A stretch of DNA of 64,000 bases from Halovivax limisalsi (GCF_023093535.1 NZ_CP095757.1:2108001-2172000), one strand, 5' to 3'; positions 28,955-38,912 are shown, numbered from the stretch's first letter. Numbers and translations: made by a program. The notes: generated by a model not told the origin, from the sequence alone.

Positions 28955-29794
28955 ATGAGTGTGAGTGATTGGGGCGACTGGCTCGTCCGGGAGATCGAAT
29001 CGACCACCCCGGAGACGCTTTCGCTCTGGTACCTGGGCTGTAACGGGTTCGTCGTCAAGACCGCGGACGGGACGACGATCGCGATCGATCCGTACGTCGG
29101 ACTCGGCGATCCACCGCGGACGGTTCGGATGATCCCAGTGCCGTTCGATCCGGCCGATTTTTCGGAGATGGACGCCATTCTCGCGACGCACGAACACACG
29201 GACCACGTCCACGGCCCCTCGCAGGCGCCGATCCTGGCCTCGACCGGCGCGTCGTTCCACGCCCCCGACGCCAGTCTGTCGGTCGCACTCGAGGAGGAAC
29301 GCTGGACCGAGCAGTGGGACGTCGACCGATCACGGTTCGAATCGGTCGACGTCGGCGACTCGGTCGACGTCGGCGGCCTCTCCGTGTCCGTCGAACCGGC
29401 GAACGATCCCGACGCGATAGAGCCGGTCAGCTACGTCCTCGAATACGAGGACGCGACGATCTTCCACGGCGGAGACTCCCGGCCGGCAGCGGCGTTCGAA
29501 GATATCGGTGATCGCTACGACATCGACTTGGGCATCCTGGCCTTCGGCACCGTGGGGATGATCCCCGACAAAGAAACCGGTGACCCCGAGCGGACGCGCT
29601 GGTACTGCGACGAGAATCAGGTCGTCGAGGCGGCCCGCGCGCTCCAGCTCGATCGGTTACTTCCCTCACACTGGGACATGTGGCGTGGGTTAACGGCCGA
29701 TCCCGACGCCCTCCGACACCACGCGGCGTCGTTCTCGCACCCGAGGCGTGTGACAGTCGCCGAAATCGGCGATCGGGTTTCGGTTTCGAACTGA
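28955..29794 (+). CDS. MBL-fold hydrolase, UlaG-like
   Basis: 279 residues. The metallo-beta-lactamase motif is THEHTDHVHG (about 77-86). IFHGGDSRPAAAFE and LLPSHWDMW supply the later metal residues, and an early YLGCNGFVVKTADG strand is typical of the UlaG (ascorbate-6-phosphate lactonase) branch. The substrate is unknown. ATG 28955 has a TATA-like ACACTTACC about 25-35 bp upstream; a longer reading frame upstream is not supported. No signal peptide. Confidence 0.8.
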   Translation: MSVSDWGDWLVREIESTTPETLSLWYLGCNGFVVKTADGTTIAIDPYVGLGDPPRTVRMIPVPFDPADFSEMDAILATHEHTDHVHGPSQAPILASTGASFHAPDASLSVALEEERWTEQWDVDRSRFESVDVGDSVDVGGLSVSVEPANDPDAIEPVSYVLEYEDATIFHGGDSRPAAAFEDIGDRYDIDLGILAFGTVGMIPDKETGDPERTRWYCDENQVVEAARALQLDRLLPSHWDMWRGLTADPDALRHHAASFSHPRRVTVAEIGDRVSVSN

Positions 29795-29908
29795 CGGAGC
29801 CCGACAGGTCGAGCCGTCGCCGAGCGTTCGTCGCCGAGATGCGAATCGCGGCTGCCCGTCGTTCCCCGCCCGTTTCTTTTATGGTCGTGCTGTGGTAATC
29901 GTACCCTA

Positions 29909-31546
29909 ATGAGTTCCACCGCGGACGCTGACGGTGTCGTGACGGTGACGGAGTCCGGGATTTCCGTCACGAAACAGTTCGCACCCGACGAGTTTCCGGT
30001 CCCCGCGATCCGCTTCGAGATCGAATCGACCCGCGAGTCGCCAGTCTCGGTCCGGATCGGCGAAGCGATTCCCGAATCGTTCCCGATGGATGCCGTCGGG
30101 TTCCATCCCGAGTACCACAGCGATCAGTGGGTCGCCTACCAGAATCACCGGGTGGAGTTCACCGGTGAGATCGAACCGGAAACGTCGCTGGTGACCGTCT
30201 ACGGGATTCGGGTGGACGAGGACTTCAATCCGGAGGCGTTCCTGACGGAGCCATCGATCATCGCCGTCGAACCGGCCGACGCTTCGGCCGACGAGACCCC
30301 GGAAGCGGACCCGAACGCGGTCGAGGAAGTGATCCCAGAGGACCGGAACGAGGTTGTCAAATCGATGCTCGCCGGCGATTCTGATGGTGTCCCCGGCCTC
30401 GAGGCTGACGACGATGCGGAGGCGGAATCGTCGGTCGAACTCGACATCGACGCGGCGGCCGAACGCGTCGCAGCGGGAGAAACCGCGTCGGCCGACGACT
30501 CGACCGATTCTGCTACAACCGACACGGACGAACCCGCAACTGACTCTGCCGACACCGAACCGTCCGCTTCCGAAACGTCCCCCACGACGGCGCCGGCGGC
30601 GTCGGAGTCGGAGACCACGGAGGATGAGACCGGTAGTACCCCCGAGCCCACTGAGACGACCGACGACGAGGCATCGTCGGTCGGTGACGAGTCCGACCCT
30701 GACCTCGACGCCCTCGATCCCGAGTCCGTCGCACACATGCTAGCGGAGGCACTCCGCGAGGAATCACTGTCCGGTGACGATCGAGACGTGATCCGATCCG
30801 CACTGGTTCCCGAGCCCGAGGCCGTTTCGACGGCCAAACTCGATCACCTGCAGCGTCGCGTCGAGGAGGTCGCGGCGTACTCGAACGCGCTCGAGGATTT
30901 CCTCGAATCGGAGGGTACCGGCGCGCAGCTCATCTCGGAGCTTCGATCCGAACTCGACTCCGTCCACACCGAACTGGAGTCGGTCCGCTCGTCGGTCGCG
31001 GATGTTGAATCGACGGTCGACGGGCTCGAACCGACCGTCTCCGAACTCGATACGAGTGTCGCGTCCGTCGAGGACACCGCGGAGTCGGCCCACGAGAAGA
31101 TCGAAGGTGTCGAATCGACGATCACGGATACCACGACTCGTCTCGATTCCCTCGAGTCGTCTCAGGAGACGATCGAGTCGACCGTCGAGGAGGTCGAAGC
31201 CGAATCCGAATCGCTGCGCGCGGACGTTTCGGCGCTCGAGGAACAGGTGGAGGCGTCGCTCGAATCGCTCGAGTCACGCATCGATGCTGTCGAGTCGGAG
31301 GTCGAATCCGTCGACGACGATGTCGATTCGGTTGAATCGACGGTCGCGACGGTTTCCGAGGACGTCGACGATCTCCAGGGGTCGGTCTCCTCCGTGGAAT
31401 CGGACCTGGACTCGGTAGCCGACGACGTCGACGACCTCGAGGAGACGGTTTCCGACGTCGAATCGGACGTCGAATCGGTTCGTGCGGACGTGACGGACAT
31501 CCTCGATTGGCGGGACCAACTCGGTTCCATGTTCTCGGACGACTGA
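29909..31546 (+). CDS. Haloarchaeal beta-domain plus long coiled-coil protein
   Basis: 545 residues in three parts. Residues 1-130 form a beta-rich domain (VTVTESGISVTKQFAPDEFP, IPESFPMDAVGFHPEYH, VYGIRVDEDF) that I recall from other haloarchaea without a known function. About 130-285 is an acidic Ser/Thr/Glu/Asp linker. About 330-530 is a long coiled coil built of repeats of the form VESxVxSVxxDVxxLExxV, so the DNA is internally repetitive. No signal or membrane segment. It may act as a tether or in chromosome or cell structure; that is inference. Confidence 0.7.
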   Translation: MSSTADADGVVTVTESGISVTKQFAPDEFPVPAIRFEIESTRESPVSVRIGEAIPESFPMDAVGFHPEYHSDQWVAYQNHRVEFTGEIEPETSLVTVYGIRVDEDFNPEAFLTEPSIIAVEPADASADETPEADPNAVEEVIPEDRNEVVKSMLAGDSDGVPGLEADDDAEAESSVELDIDAAAERVAAGETASADDSTDSATTDTDEPATDSADTEPSASETSPTTAPAASESETTEDETGSTPEPTETTDDEASSVGDESDPDLDALDPESVAHMLAEALREESLSGDDRDVIRSALVPEPEAVSTAKLDHLQRRVEEVAAYSNALEDFLESEGTGAQLISELRSELDSVHTELESVRSSVADVESTVDGLEPTVSELDTSVASVEDTAESAHEKIEGVESTITDTTTRLDSLESSQETIESTVEEVEAESESLRADVSALEEQVEASLESLESRIDAVESEVESVDDDVDSVESTVATVSEDVDDLQGSVSSVESDLDSVADDVDDLEETVSDVESDVESVRADVTDILDWRDQLGSMFSDD

Positions 31547-32514
31547 CGCACGATATCTCCTTGGCGTGTATCATTCGGTGCTGTGTCGTATCGCTACTCG
31601 CATCGCTTACCGCACCGTCCGTGTTGTTCGATACCCCTCTACCGATCGGCCTCTTGCTCGCCTGAATTTTGTTTTGATTCCACCGCCGACCGCAGCGGCC
31701 GGTAGCGTCGGCCGAGGCCTGCACGGGACTAGAACTGAACCCGTTTCCGGCACCGGAAGACAGTTCCCGCCGACTCGATTGGTCAGGCCGTTGGCCAGTT
31801 TGATCGATCGCCGGTCACGAGCCCCGTTTCTGTCTGATTCTTGCTCGGGAGCCTTCGTTCGACTGCTGAAACCGGGTCGTGAGCGTGCAACCGCCTCACC
31901 CCATTTGATATAGCTATATACAGTTTATTTGTCCGCCTGCTGCCGGCCCGTCAATGAAAATCATCTTACTAATTATGTTTGATTGGATCCGGTGGCCCGG
32001 ATTCAACCGGTGATTGAAACCGCTCAGCGGGGCCGATTCCGATCGAATCAGGCGAGACGGGGGATGAATAGCACCGATCGAGGCGCGCAACTGATCAGTG
32101 AATTACCTCAAGCACCACGGTGGGAGCTATCTTCGCTTGTATTCCGGTGACAGGCCAGGGGCCGCTCGTCCGGTCAATCGGTCCTCGTGATCACGTCCGT
32201 GTCCACCACAGCCGATGCCGATCGGTCATCGAACCCGAACGGCACTGACCCGTTCTGGGTACCGGCCCCTACGGGCATACTGAACTAGATAGTCGGTCTT
32301 CCGAACGGAGAATCAGCTATCGGTCGCCGGTTGAATGCGCCACCGTGGCTGGTCCCATAGGACAGATCCCAGCGCATACCCCATCCTCCAACAGAGTAAT
32401 CGACGATTTTCGCTCGTCAGCCCTGGTATTCGAGAGTCCTTCAGTGTGAAATCGAGAGATGACCTGCCTTATCCAACGAGTCGTTCGATAGTCGTCCCTG
32501 GCTCTCGCGTCCGC
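31547..32514. other. 968-bp gene-poor region
   Basis: No convincing open frame: short frames have codon use unlike the genome. It is richer in A/T than neighbouring genes, especially 31900-31985, which includes the 12-bp palindrome ATATAGCTATAT (31908-31919) and AATCATCTTACTAATTATG. It may be the remnant edge of an integrated element beside the recombinase gene. Confidence 0.5.
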
Positions 32515-33525
32515 TCAGGCGATCGAGTAGATGTGGTCGAGATAGGTCTCCCGGATTCGATCGCCCCAGTCGTGGGTGTACGTGTCGATGACGTCGTCCG
32601 CGACGTCGCCTCGGAGGTACTTGACGATTCCGCGATCACCGGTTCGATCGCGCATGTGCGTGGTGAAGAAGTGTCTGAAGTAGTGCGGGGTGACGTTTTC
32701 GCTGGCTCCGGCCCCGCTTCGATACCAGCCGGCGTCGGCTGCGTAGTCGGTCACGAGGTAGTGGACGTGATCGGGTGTGAGGCGCTGTCCCCATCGGTCG
32801 GCCGTCCCGACGAACAGCGGTTCCGTCGGGCCGGTCGTATCGGGGCGGATGGCCAACCATCGCAACAGGGCGGTTTCGAGTTCGTCGTCGACCGGGATCA
32901 CCGTCTCTCGCTTGCGTTTGTTCGAGGCGGTGCGCTCCTCACCGCCGCTGCGTTCGCCGTACGTGTGTTCCGGCGTCACGTACAGCGCCTGTGAGCGAGT
33001 ACTGAGCTGGGCGCGAACCTGCCACTCACACCCCGGGGCATCGAGGGAAATGTCCCTGAGTTCCAGATTGCATAACTCCCCGGAACGAATACCGGTCTTC
33101 AGGAGGGTCACCACGACGGCTCGATGGAGCGGATGAGTGATATCGGCGACGAACGCGCGCATCTGGGGCAGCGAGACGTCACGTCGGGAGGGATTGGTTT
33201 CGATCGACTCGTCCATCTCCTCGACGACCAGCGACATCGGGTTCTCGTCGTGACGGCCGACGCGTTCGATGTACGAGTAGAACCGATTCAGGTAGGAGGC
33301 GTACGTCGCGACGGTGCTGTCGGCGTGGCGCCCTCGGATATCGTGGACCCAGGCCATACAATCGCGATAGTCGGCCTCGAGCGGCCCGACGCCGCGCTCC
33401 TCGCGAAGGAACGCCTCGAATTCGGTCAGGACGCGACGGTATGCCTCGTGAGTGCGGACGTTTCGCCCGTGGTGGGTGACGTCTTCGAGGAAGTACTCGA
33501 TCGGGTCGGCGACCGTCTCACTCAT
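32515..33525 (-). CDS. Tyrosine recombinase, Xer/phage-integrase family
   Basis: 336 residues. A SAM-like N-terminal domain (about 5-95, ending LNRFYSYIERVGRHDENP) precedes the catalytic domain. Catalytic residues are visible: Arg147 in TGIRSGEL, Lys203, His281/Arg284 in HYFRHF, His318 or Trp320, and Tyr328 in RETYLDH. It is therefore probably active. It could be a chromosomal Xer-type enzyme or an element integrase. Its start overlaps the end of the DUF5805 gene by 8 bp, so the two are probably translated together. Flanking DNA on both sides is gene-poor. Confidence 0.9.
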   Translation of the reverse strand: MSETVADPIEYFLEDVTHHGRNVRTHEAYRRVLTEFEAFLREERGVGPLEADYRDCMAWVHDIRGRHADSTVATYASYLNRFYSYIERVGRHDENPMSLVVEEMDESIETNPSRRDVSLPQMRAFVADITHPLHRAVVVTLLKTGIRSGELCNLELRDISLDAPGCEWQVRAQLSTRSQALYVTPEHTYGERSGGEERTASNKRKRETVIPVDDELETALLRWLAIRPDTTGPTEPLFVGTADRWGQRLTPDHVHYLVTDYAADAGWYRSGAGASENVTPHYFRHFFTTHMRDRTGDRGIVKYLRGDVADDVIDTYTHDWGDRIRETYLDHIYSIA

Positions 33526-33943
33526 CGTCGATCAGCGTGTATCCCCCAGCTCGACCGCTGTACATCACGGCGTTGTCCGCCTGTAAGGACTGGAGCGCCG
33601 CTTCCAGGTCCGCCTCGACGTCGTCGACGAGCGCGTCGACCAGCTCGTCCCAGTCGAGCGACCCCTGTTCCTCGAGGACGTCCGTGATCCGGGTCTCGAA
33701 ATCGGCCGACCCGTCTGATCCGTTCGGCGGTTCGGACGGAGTATCGGACGGTTCGTCCGATGATCGGGACTTCTCACCGGACAACTCTGTGCCTGGAACG
33801 ACGATATCCGATCGGCCAGCCTGCACCATCGTCCTGACGAACTCGCTCGTGCTCATCTCCATCTCGGTCGCGTCCTCTTCCCAACGCTCTTTCTGGTATC
33901 GGGGAACGTACGTCTTCACGGCGACTCGATCGTCCGCGCTCAT
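33518..33943 (-). CDS. DUF5805 family protein, possible DNA-binding partner
   Basis: 141 residues. The N-terminal half (VAVKTYVPRYQKERWEEDA, MSTSEFVRTMVQAGR) has the pattern of ribbon-helix-helix proteins and matches the haloarchaeal DUF5805 family. An acidic Ser/Pro linker (about 55-80) leads to a winged-helix-like end (ITDVLEEQGSLDWDELVDAL, ALQSLQADNAVMYSGRAGGY). It precedes and overlaps the recombinase gene, an arrangement I recall from other haloarchaea; it may control or direct the recombinase (inference). Confidence 0.75.
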   Translation of the reverse strand: MSADDRVAVKTYVPRYQKERWEEDATEMEMSTSEFVRTMVQAGRSDIVVPGTELSGEKSRSSDEPSDTPSEPPNGSDGSADFETRITDVLEEQGSLDWDELVDALVDDVEADLEAALQSLQADNAVMYSGRAGGYTLIDDE

Positions 33944-35328
33944 GGATAGTCACTCACACTGGAGTCTCATCAATCTATCCCAGATATCCAAATAAAGACC
34001 CTTATTTGAAATTCTGTCTCTTCGCAACGCCCTTCGTTCATTTTTTATTTGGCTTGATAGTCTCCATAACCGCTATCGATGGTCCTCTTGACACGAATAA
34101 ACGTCTTGCCTCCCATCGCGCCCGTATTTGCAACGACCGTCAACGATGCCGTTCTGTCCGCGCAACCCCTGGGGTCGAAGGGCGTAGAACGGCCCTGCAA
34201 AATCACGGTGTGTTTCAGTTCGGTTGATACTCGGCGCACGCCTGCCGTAGCTGGTGCCGCCAGGTGAGCCCGTTTCTCTGCGCTTGATCGCCCGATCGGG
34301 TCCGCTCTCGCTTTCGGCCACACCATTCTGGGCCGCCGATTCGACAGTCAGTGCGATATCGGGCGGATGGTTAGTTCGGTAGCTCGATCCGATAACCATC
34401 GAGTCGACACTGCGGATAGTGACGCTACCCATCGGCTCGCATCGTCACCGAGAGAAGCGTCGGTCGAAACTCTGGCAATGAACGCCGCCCTGACCGTATC
34501 ATCGTACTGACAGTGATCGGTGTGACCTCCGGGATATTGTGGAGATCTGCGGGGAGGCGAGCGCGTCGCTTCTGCACGCGCTGTCAATACGTATCACGTC
34601 CGCTGTGAATCGCTAGGACGTTCGAACTTCCAGTAAGGGCGTGAGTGACTGGTATTCGAACGCTGTAAGTCCGTCTCGTCGCCTGCTCACTGGCGCTGTA
34701 TGTACGGTCCTCGTTTCATGTCCGTTCTGTTCTCGTTCACCGTTGATTGCTGTGGTTTCGATCTGGGGATGACCGGATAGTTGAGTCCCTCTATTGGTCA
34801 CGACCCGAGGTAACCCGAATGGGTCACGCGCCCAATTCGGGTCGTCTTTCCGATTGTCGGTCGATCCCGCTTATCCGCGTAATCTATGTGCTGTGTATTC
34901 ATGCTATGAGGGCTCTCTTTGATGGAGTAACTGTTTCAGGGCAACACGCCGTCGCGACGGCCATTTCTCACCCCGAATCTGGTCTGCGAACGTTTGACCA
35001 GCGGACCAGAGAATGAGGGCCGATGCGTTATCTGTGCGGTTCCGTTCGTTCGACGCCGCCATTCTGGACATCATGATCGTTCGGGCGGCCAGTACCGGAT
35101 TCCGTGTCAGTCTGACCGTCCATGCTGTTCCGGAGTTCGGGTCGTTAGTTGGGGGCTGTTTTCCCGTTATTTCGGCGGCTTCGATATAGTAATCGTTGAC
35201 AAATATTTCCACTCGCTTGGTCGAGCGCCCTCACATAAATTCTATAGTGCTATATCAACGGAGGCGGCGCTGTTCGTCCACATATGGTAAAAATTGTAAC
35301 TATAAGAGGGCGTTCCGGACCGACTGAT
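33944..35328. other. 1.4-kb gene-poor, AT-rich region
   Basis: No frame here has haloarchaeal codon use or a recognisable domain. The most AT-rich parts are 33990-34060 and 35180-35320 (for example TTGACAAATATTTCC and ATAAATTCTATAGTGCTATA). With 31547-32514 it brackets the recombinase pair, suggesting a decayed accessory island. I see no tRNA, insertion-sequence terminal repeats or CRISPR repeats. Confidence 0.5.
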
Positions 35329-36579
35329 TCAGTCGTCGGATTGACGGACGGCCTCAGGACCAAGACGAGGAGCGAGTGCAACCGTCTCGAGCGCGTCTAA
35401 CAGCCCTGATCGATCGGTTTCGACGGTTTGACACGGGGAATCAGTACGATCCATCGGTGAGTGATCTGTCCCGTCGACATCCGTGAGGACGACCGTCGGG
35501 CGGTCGGAGAGGATCGGCTGCCAGTGGGAGGCGTAAGCGTCGAGCGGGCCGCCCGGAACCAGGACGACCGCCCCGGCCGTCTCGAGTCGCCCGCGACAGC
35601 GTTCGATCGCCCGATCGGAGAGCGGACGCAATGGATCGACGGGGTCGTACTCCACGTCGAGCGAGGAAGCGGTCACCGCGGCAGCATCGGATCGCGGGAC
35701 GGGACCGAGCGAACAGTCCGTCGAACCCGCGACGGTCGTGAGGACGTCGGCAGTGGCCCGGCCAGTTCCGATCACGTGAACGTGATCGGGTAGTGTGTGG
35801 GCCGCTCCGTCGTCGGTTACGGTGGTAACGCGCGGCGACCACGTAACCGGATCGGGCGTCACCGCGGCCGTAGCGCCGAAGGTCGCCTCGATCGTCTCCG
35901 CGTCGATCACGTCGTCGGGTGGCCCCCGTCGGACCAGTTTCCCGTTCGCCACGACGAGCAGTTCGTCACAGAACCGCGCGGCCAGGTCGAGGTCGTGGAT
36001 GGCCGCGACGACCGTCGTGCCGTCGCCGGTGAGCCGACGGGCGACCGAGAGCATCTCGACCTGGTGATTGACGTCGAGGCTCGCGGTCGGTTCGTCGAGC
36101 AGGACGACCGGCGTCTCCTGGGCCAGCGCTCGAGCGAGCAGGACGCGCTGTCGTTCGCCGCCGCTGAGTTCGTCGACCGAGCGCGAGGCTAGGTCCGTCG
36201 TCCCCGTCCGTTCCAGGGCGCGGTCGACGCACGCGCGATCGCGCTCGTCCGGCGGGGCGAATCGGGATCGATACGGGGTGCGTCCCATCGAAACCAGGTG
36301 ACGCACCGTAAACGAGAAGGCGAGGTGGGTATCCTGGGGCACCACGGCGACGACCCGCCCGCGTTGCTTCGCGGAGAAGGTGGTGACATCGTCGCCGTCG
36401 ATCCTGACTCGCCCGGAGTCGGGGGGACACACGCCGCTGATCGTTCGCAGGAGCGTGGTCTTGCCGGCCCCGTTGGGCCCGACCAGGCCGACGAACCGTC
36501 CGTCCTCGATCGACGCGGTGATCGACTCGAGGACTCGCGTCGACCCGAAGGTCACCGAAACGTCGTCGATCTCGATCAC
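35329..36579 (-). CDS. btuD: ABC importer ATPase, BtuD type, with C-terminal extension
   Basis: 416 residues. An ABC ATPase of about 250 residues: Walker A GPNGAGKTT (about 34-42), a Q-loop near VPQDTH, signature LSGGERQ, Walker B VVLLDEPTA and H-switch AAIHDL. It is followed by a 165-residue extension (VHVIGTGRATADVLTTVAGS to the end) that is not part of the ATPase fold and is known in haloarchaeal BtuD-like proteins. It energises uptake of cobalamin or a metal chelate. It starts at a GTG overlapping the permease stop (GTGA), so the two are translationally coupled. Confidence 0.85.
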   Translation of the reverse strand: MIEIDDVSVTFGSTRVLESITASIEDGRFVGLVGPNGAGKTTLLRTISGVCPPDSGRVRIDGDDVTTFSAKQRGRVVAVVPQDTHLAFSFTVRHLVSMGRTPYRSRFAPPDERDRACVDRALERTGTTDLASRSVDELSGGERQRVLLARALAQETPVVLLDEPTASLDVNHQVEMLSVARRLTGDGTTVVAAIHDLDLAARFCDELLVVANGKLVRRGPPDDVIDAETIEATFGATAAVTPDPVTWSPRVTTVTDDGAAHTLPDHVHVIGTGRATADVLTTVAGSTDCSLGPVPRSDAAAVTASSLDVEYDPVDPLRPLSDRAIERCRGRLETAGAVVLVPGGPLDAYASHWQPILSDRPTVVLTDVDGTDHSPMDRTDSPCQTVETDRSGLLDALETVALAPRLGPEAVRQSDD

Positions 36580-37673
36580 AGCGCGTGCACCTCCCGATTG
36601 CGAAGCAGGAAGAGGAAGAACGGCGCTCCCAGCGCCGCCGTGACGATCCCGACGGGAACGACGATCGGGCCCGATCGCGCGATTGTGTCCGTCAGGACCA
36701 GAAAGACCGCGCCGGCGAGCGCGCTGGTCGGCAGCAGGATGCGGTGGTCGGGACCGACGACCAGTCGCATCACGTGGGGAACGACGAGTCCGACGAAGCC
36801 GATGATTCCGGCCACGGCGACCCCCGCCGCGGTGACGATGCTCGCGACGGCGAGCAGGACGAGTTTCGTCCGTTCGACCTCGATGCCGAGGTGGTGGGCC
36901 TCCTCCTCGCCGAGCAGCAGGACGTTGAGATCGCGCGCGTACGCGAGGAGGATCGCGGAGCCGAGGAGGACGACCGGGAGGGCGAACCGGACGTCTCCCC
37001 AGGTCGATTCGGACAGTCGCCCCATCATCCAGTAGACGGCCTGGCGCAGCCCGTCGCCGCTGTGAAGGAGCAGGTACGAGATGAGCGCGCCGAGGAAGGC
37101 CTGCACGGCGACCCCGGCGAGCAACAGCGTCGCGACCGGTGTCCGACCGCCCTCGGTGGCGATTGCGTAGACCAGGAACGCCGTCAGGATCGCCCCGACG
37201 AACGCGGCGGCGTGTAACTCGCCGAACGGAATGAGCGCCGGGAACGCGATCGAGGCGACCGCGCCGGCCGCGGCCCCCGACGAGACGCCGATGATCGACG
37301 GGTCGGCGAGCGGGTTTCGGAAGAACCCCTGCATCACGGCCCCGGCGATCGCGAGGCCGAAGCCGACGACGGCCGCGAGCGCGATCCGGGGCAGTCGCAG
37401 ATCGGTGACGATCGACTGGTGCGGGCCGTGCACGTCGAACCCGAATACCGGGCGCCAGGCGACCGACGGCGTCGGTATCGTCCGGCCGATCGTCGGGACC
37501 GCGGTCGATTCGAGTCCGACGCCCGCCGGAATCCGAATGGCGTTTAACACGGCTTTCGCGACGACCACCGGGTCGATGGTCACCGGGCCGATCGCCGCGC
37601 TCGCGATGGCGCTGCAAACCAGCACGCAGGCGAGGCCGACCGACCAGCCGACCACGCGCCGACGGGCGAGCAT
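36576..37673 (-). CDS. btuC: ABC importer permease, BtuC/FecCD type
   Basis: 365 residues with about ten hydrophobic segments typical of BtuC/FecCD. Conserved blocks are DLRLPRIALAAVVGFGLAIAG followed by MQGFFRNPLADPSIIGVSSGA, LLLAGVAVQAFLGAL, MMGRLSESTW and IGFVGLVVPHVMRLVVGPDH (the ATPase-contacting loop). It forms the membrane channel for vitamin B12, haem or siderophore-type substrates. ATG 37673 leaves only 60 bp to the divergent binding-protein gene. Confidence 0.9.
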   Translation of the reverse strand: MLARRRVVGWSVGLACVLVCSAIASAAIGPVTIDPVVVAKAVLNAIRIPAGVGLESTAVPTIGRTIPTPSVAWRPVFGFDVHGPHQSIVTDLRLPRIALAAVVGFGLAIAGAVMQGFFRNPLADPSIIGVSSGAAAGAVASIAFPALIPFGELHAAAFVGAILTAFLVYAIATEGGRTPVATLLLAGVAVQAFLGALISYLLLHSGDGLRQAVYWMMGRLSESTWGDVRFALPVVLLGSAILLAYARDLNVLLLGEEEAHHLGIEVERTKLVLLAVASIVTAAGVAVAGIIGFVGLVVPHVMRLVVGPDHRILLPTSALAGAVFLVLTDTIARSGPIVVPVGIVTAALGAPFFLFLLRNREVHAL

Positions 37674-37733
37674 CGAAGACAAATTGGATTGCTTTAGCCA
37701 AGTATTTATTGAATTGGGGTCGAGTACCCGGTG
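37674..37733. promoter_or_regulatory. Divergent btuC/btuF promoter
   Basis: These 60 bp drive both directions. AGTATTTATTGAATTGG reads as a TATA element in either orientation, and AATTGG occurs twice (near 37682 and 37714). The overlap of the two core promoters suggests joint control, for example by a metal- or cobalamin-responsive repressor (inference). Confidence 0.5.
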
Positions 37734-38912
37734 ATGGCTTATCGAATCGCCGTTCTGATCGCAGCGCTCGTGGTCACCGTCGCGCTGGCGCCGGGAGCCG
37801 TCGCGGCTCACCCGGACGCCGCGGCGTCGGCTGCGACGACCCAGCCGGAGTGTAGCTATCCGACGACGGTGACCGACGTCACCGGGACGAACGTCACGAT
37901 CGAGCAGCCGCCCGAGACGGTCGTCGCCGCGCAACCGAGCGACGCCCAACTGCTCACCGAGCTCGGGATTGGTGCGAAGCTGGTCGGCATGCCTGTCGGT
38001 CCGTACACGTCTCACCTCGACGCACCGGAAAACGTAACCGACGTCTCCGCTGACGACGGCGTCACGCCGGTCGCGGAGACGATCGTTGACCTCGACGCGG
38101 ACGTGGTACTCGCGGCAAACACCGTCACGTACGTCGACGGTTTCGTCGAGCAACTCCGCGAGGCCGACCAGACCGTCTACGTCTTCGACTCGGTGTCCTC
38201 GATCGACGAGATCCGCGATAACGTCCGCCTCGCGGGCGCGCTCACCGACGAGTGTGACAGCGCGAACGACGTGGTCGCCGAGATGGACGATCGCCTCGCC
38301 GTGATCGACGAGGTCGTGGCCGAGGCTGAGCGACCGCTCGGCTACTACGTGATGGGCGAAGGCGACCTGACGACCCCCGGAAACGGGACGTTCCAGCACG
38401 AGATCCTCGAACGCGGCGGGCTCGAAAACATCGGCGAACGCGTCGGTATCGAGGGCTGGCAGCAACTCAGCGAGGAAGAGATCGTCGCGGAGGACCCCGA
38501 GTGGATCGTCTACGCCGATCACTACGATTCACCGCCCGAACTCGAGGCAGCCAAATCCACGACGGCATGGGAGCAAGAGCAGTTCGTCGCGGTCGATTCG
38601 AACGCGATGAGCCAGCCCGGTCCGCACGTCGTCGACGCGATCGAAACGATCGCCGCGACCGTCCACCCGGACGCCTACGCCGCGGTGACCGGTGACTCGA
38701 ACGCCACAGACGGTGGGGACGATGCGTCCGACGACGAGAGCGCTGACGGTGGCGCGAGCGAGGACGGCGGGGACGCCGACGGCTCGGACGCTGACGGGAG
38801 TTCCGACGGAGCGGATCCGGGCGACGGATCCGACGACTCGATGTCAGGCTTCGGCGTCGTCGCGGCGATCGCATCGCTCGCGGGCGCGGCGCTTCTCGGC
38901 CGGCGCGACTGA
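37734..38912 (+). CDS. btuF: Substrate-binding protein, BtuF type, PGF-CTERM anchored
   Basis: 392 residues. A signal peptide (MAYRIAVLIAALVVTVALAPG) is followed by a type III periplasmic-binding fold: TVTDVTGTNVTIEQPPETVV, ELGIGAKLVGMP, LDADVVLAANTV, GYYVMGEGDLTTPG. An acidic linker (about 325-365) leads to a PGF-CTERM-like end SGFGVVAAIASLAGAALLGR, for archaeosortase processing and lipid anchoring. It captures cobalamin or a metal chelate outside the cell for BtuCD. ATG 37734 is chosen over an adjacent GTG at 37731. Confidence 0.88.
   Translation: MAYRIAVLIAALVVTVALAPGAVAAHPDAAASAATTQPECSYPTTVTDVTGTNVTIEQPPETVVAAQPSDAQLLTELGIGAKLVGMPVGPYTSHLDAPENVTDVSADDGVTPVAETIVDLDADVVLAANTVTYVDGFVEQLREADQTVYVFDSVSSIDEIRDNVRLAGALTDECDSANDVVAEMDDRLAVIDEVVAEAERPLGYYVMGEGDLTTPGNGTFQHEILERGGLENIGERVGIEGWQQLSEEEIVAEDPEWIVYADHYDSPPELEAAKSTTAWEQEQFVAVDSNAMSQPGPHVVDAIETIAATVHPDAYAAVTGDSNATDGGDDASDDESADGGASEDGGDADGSDADGSSDGADPGDGSDDSMSGFGVVAAIASLAGAALLGRRD

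Noticed and set aside
31908-31919. ATATAGCTATAT as a promoter for a hidden gene
   Set aside because: No credible open frame starts within reach on either strand; kept only as a possible recombination or operator site.
34045-34326. Leftward frame of about 94 codons in the recombinase island
   Set aside because: Codon use is unlike the genome, no family is recognised, and there is no promoter or neighbouring support. It could be a decayed gene but I cannot show it.
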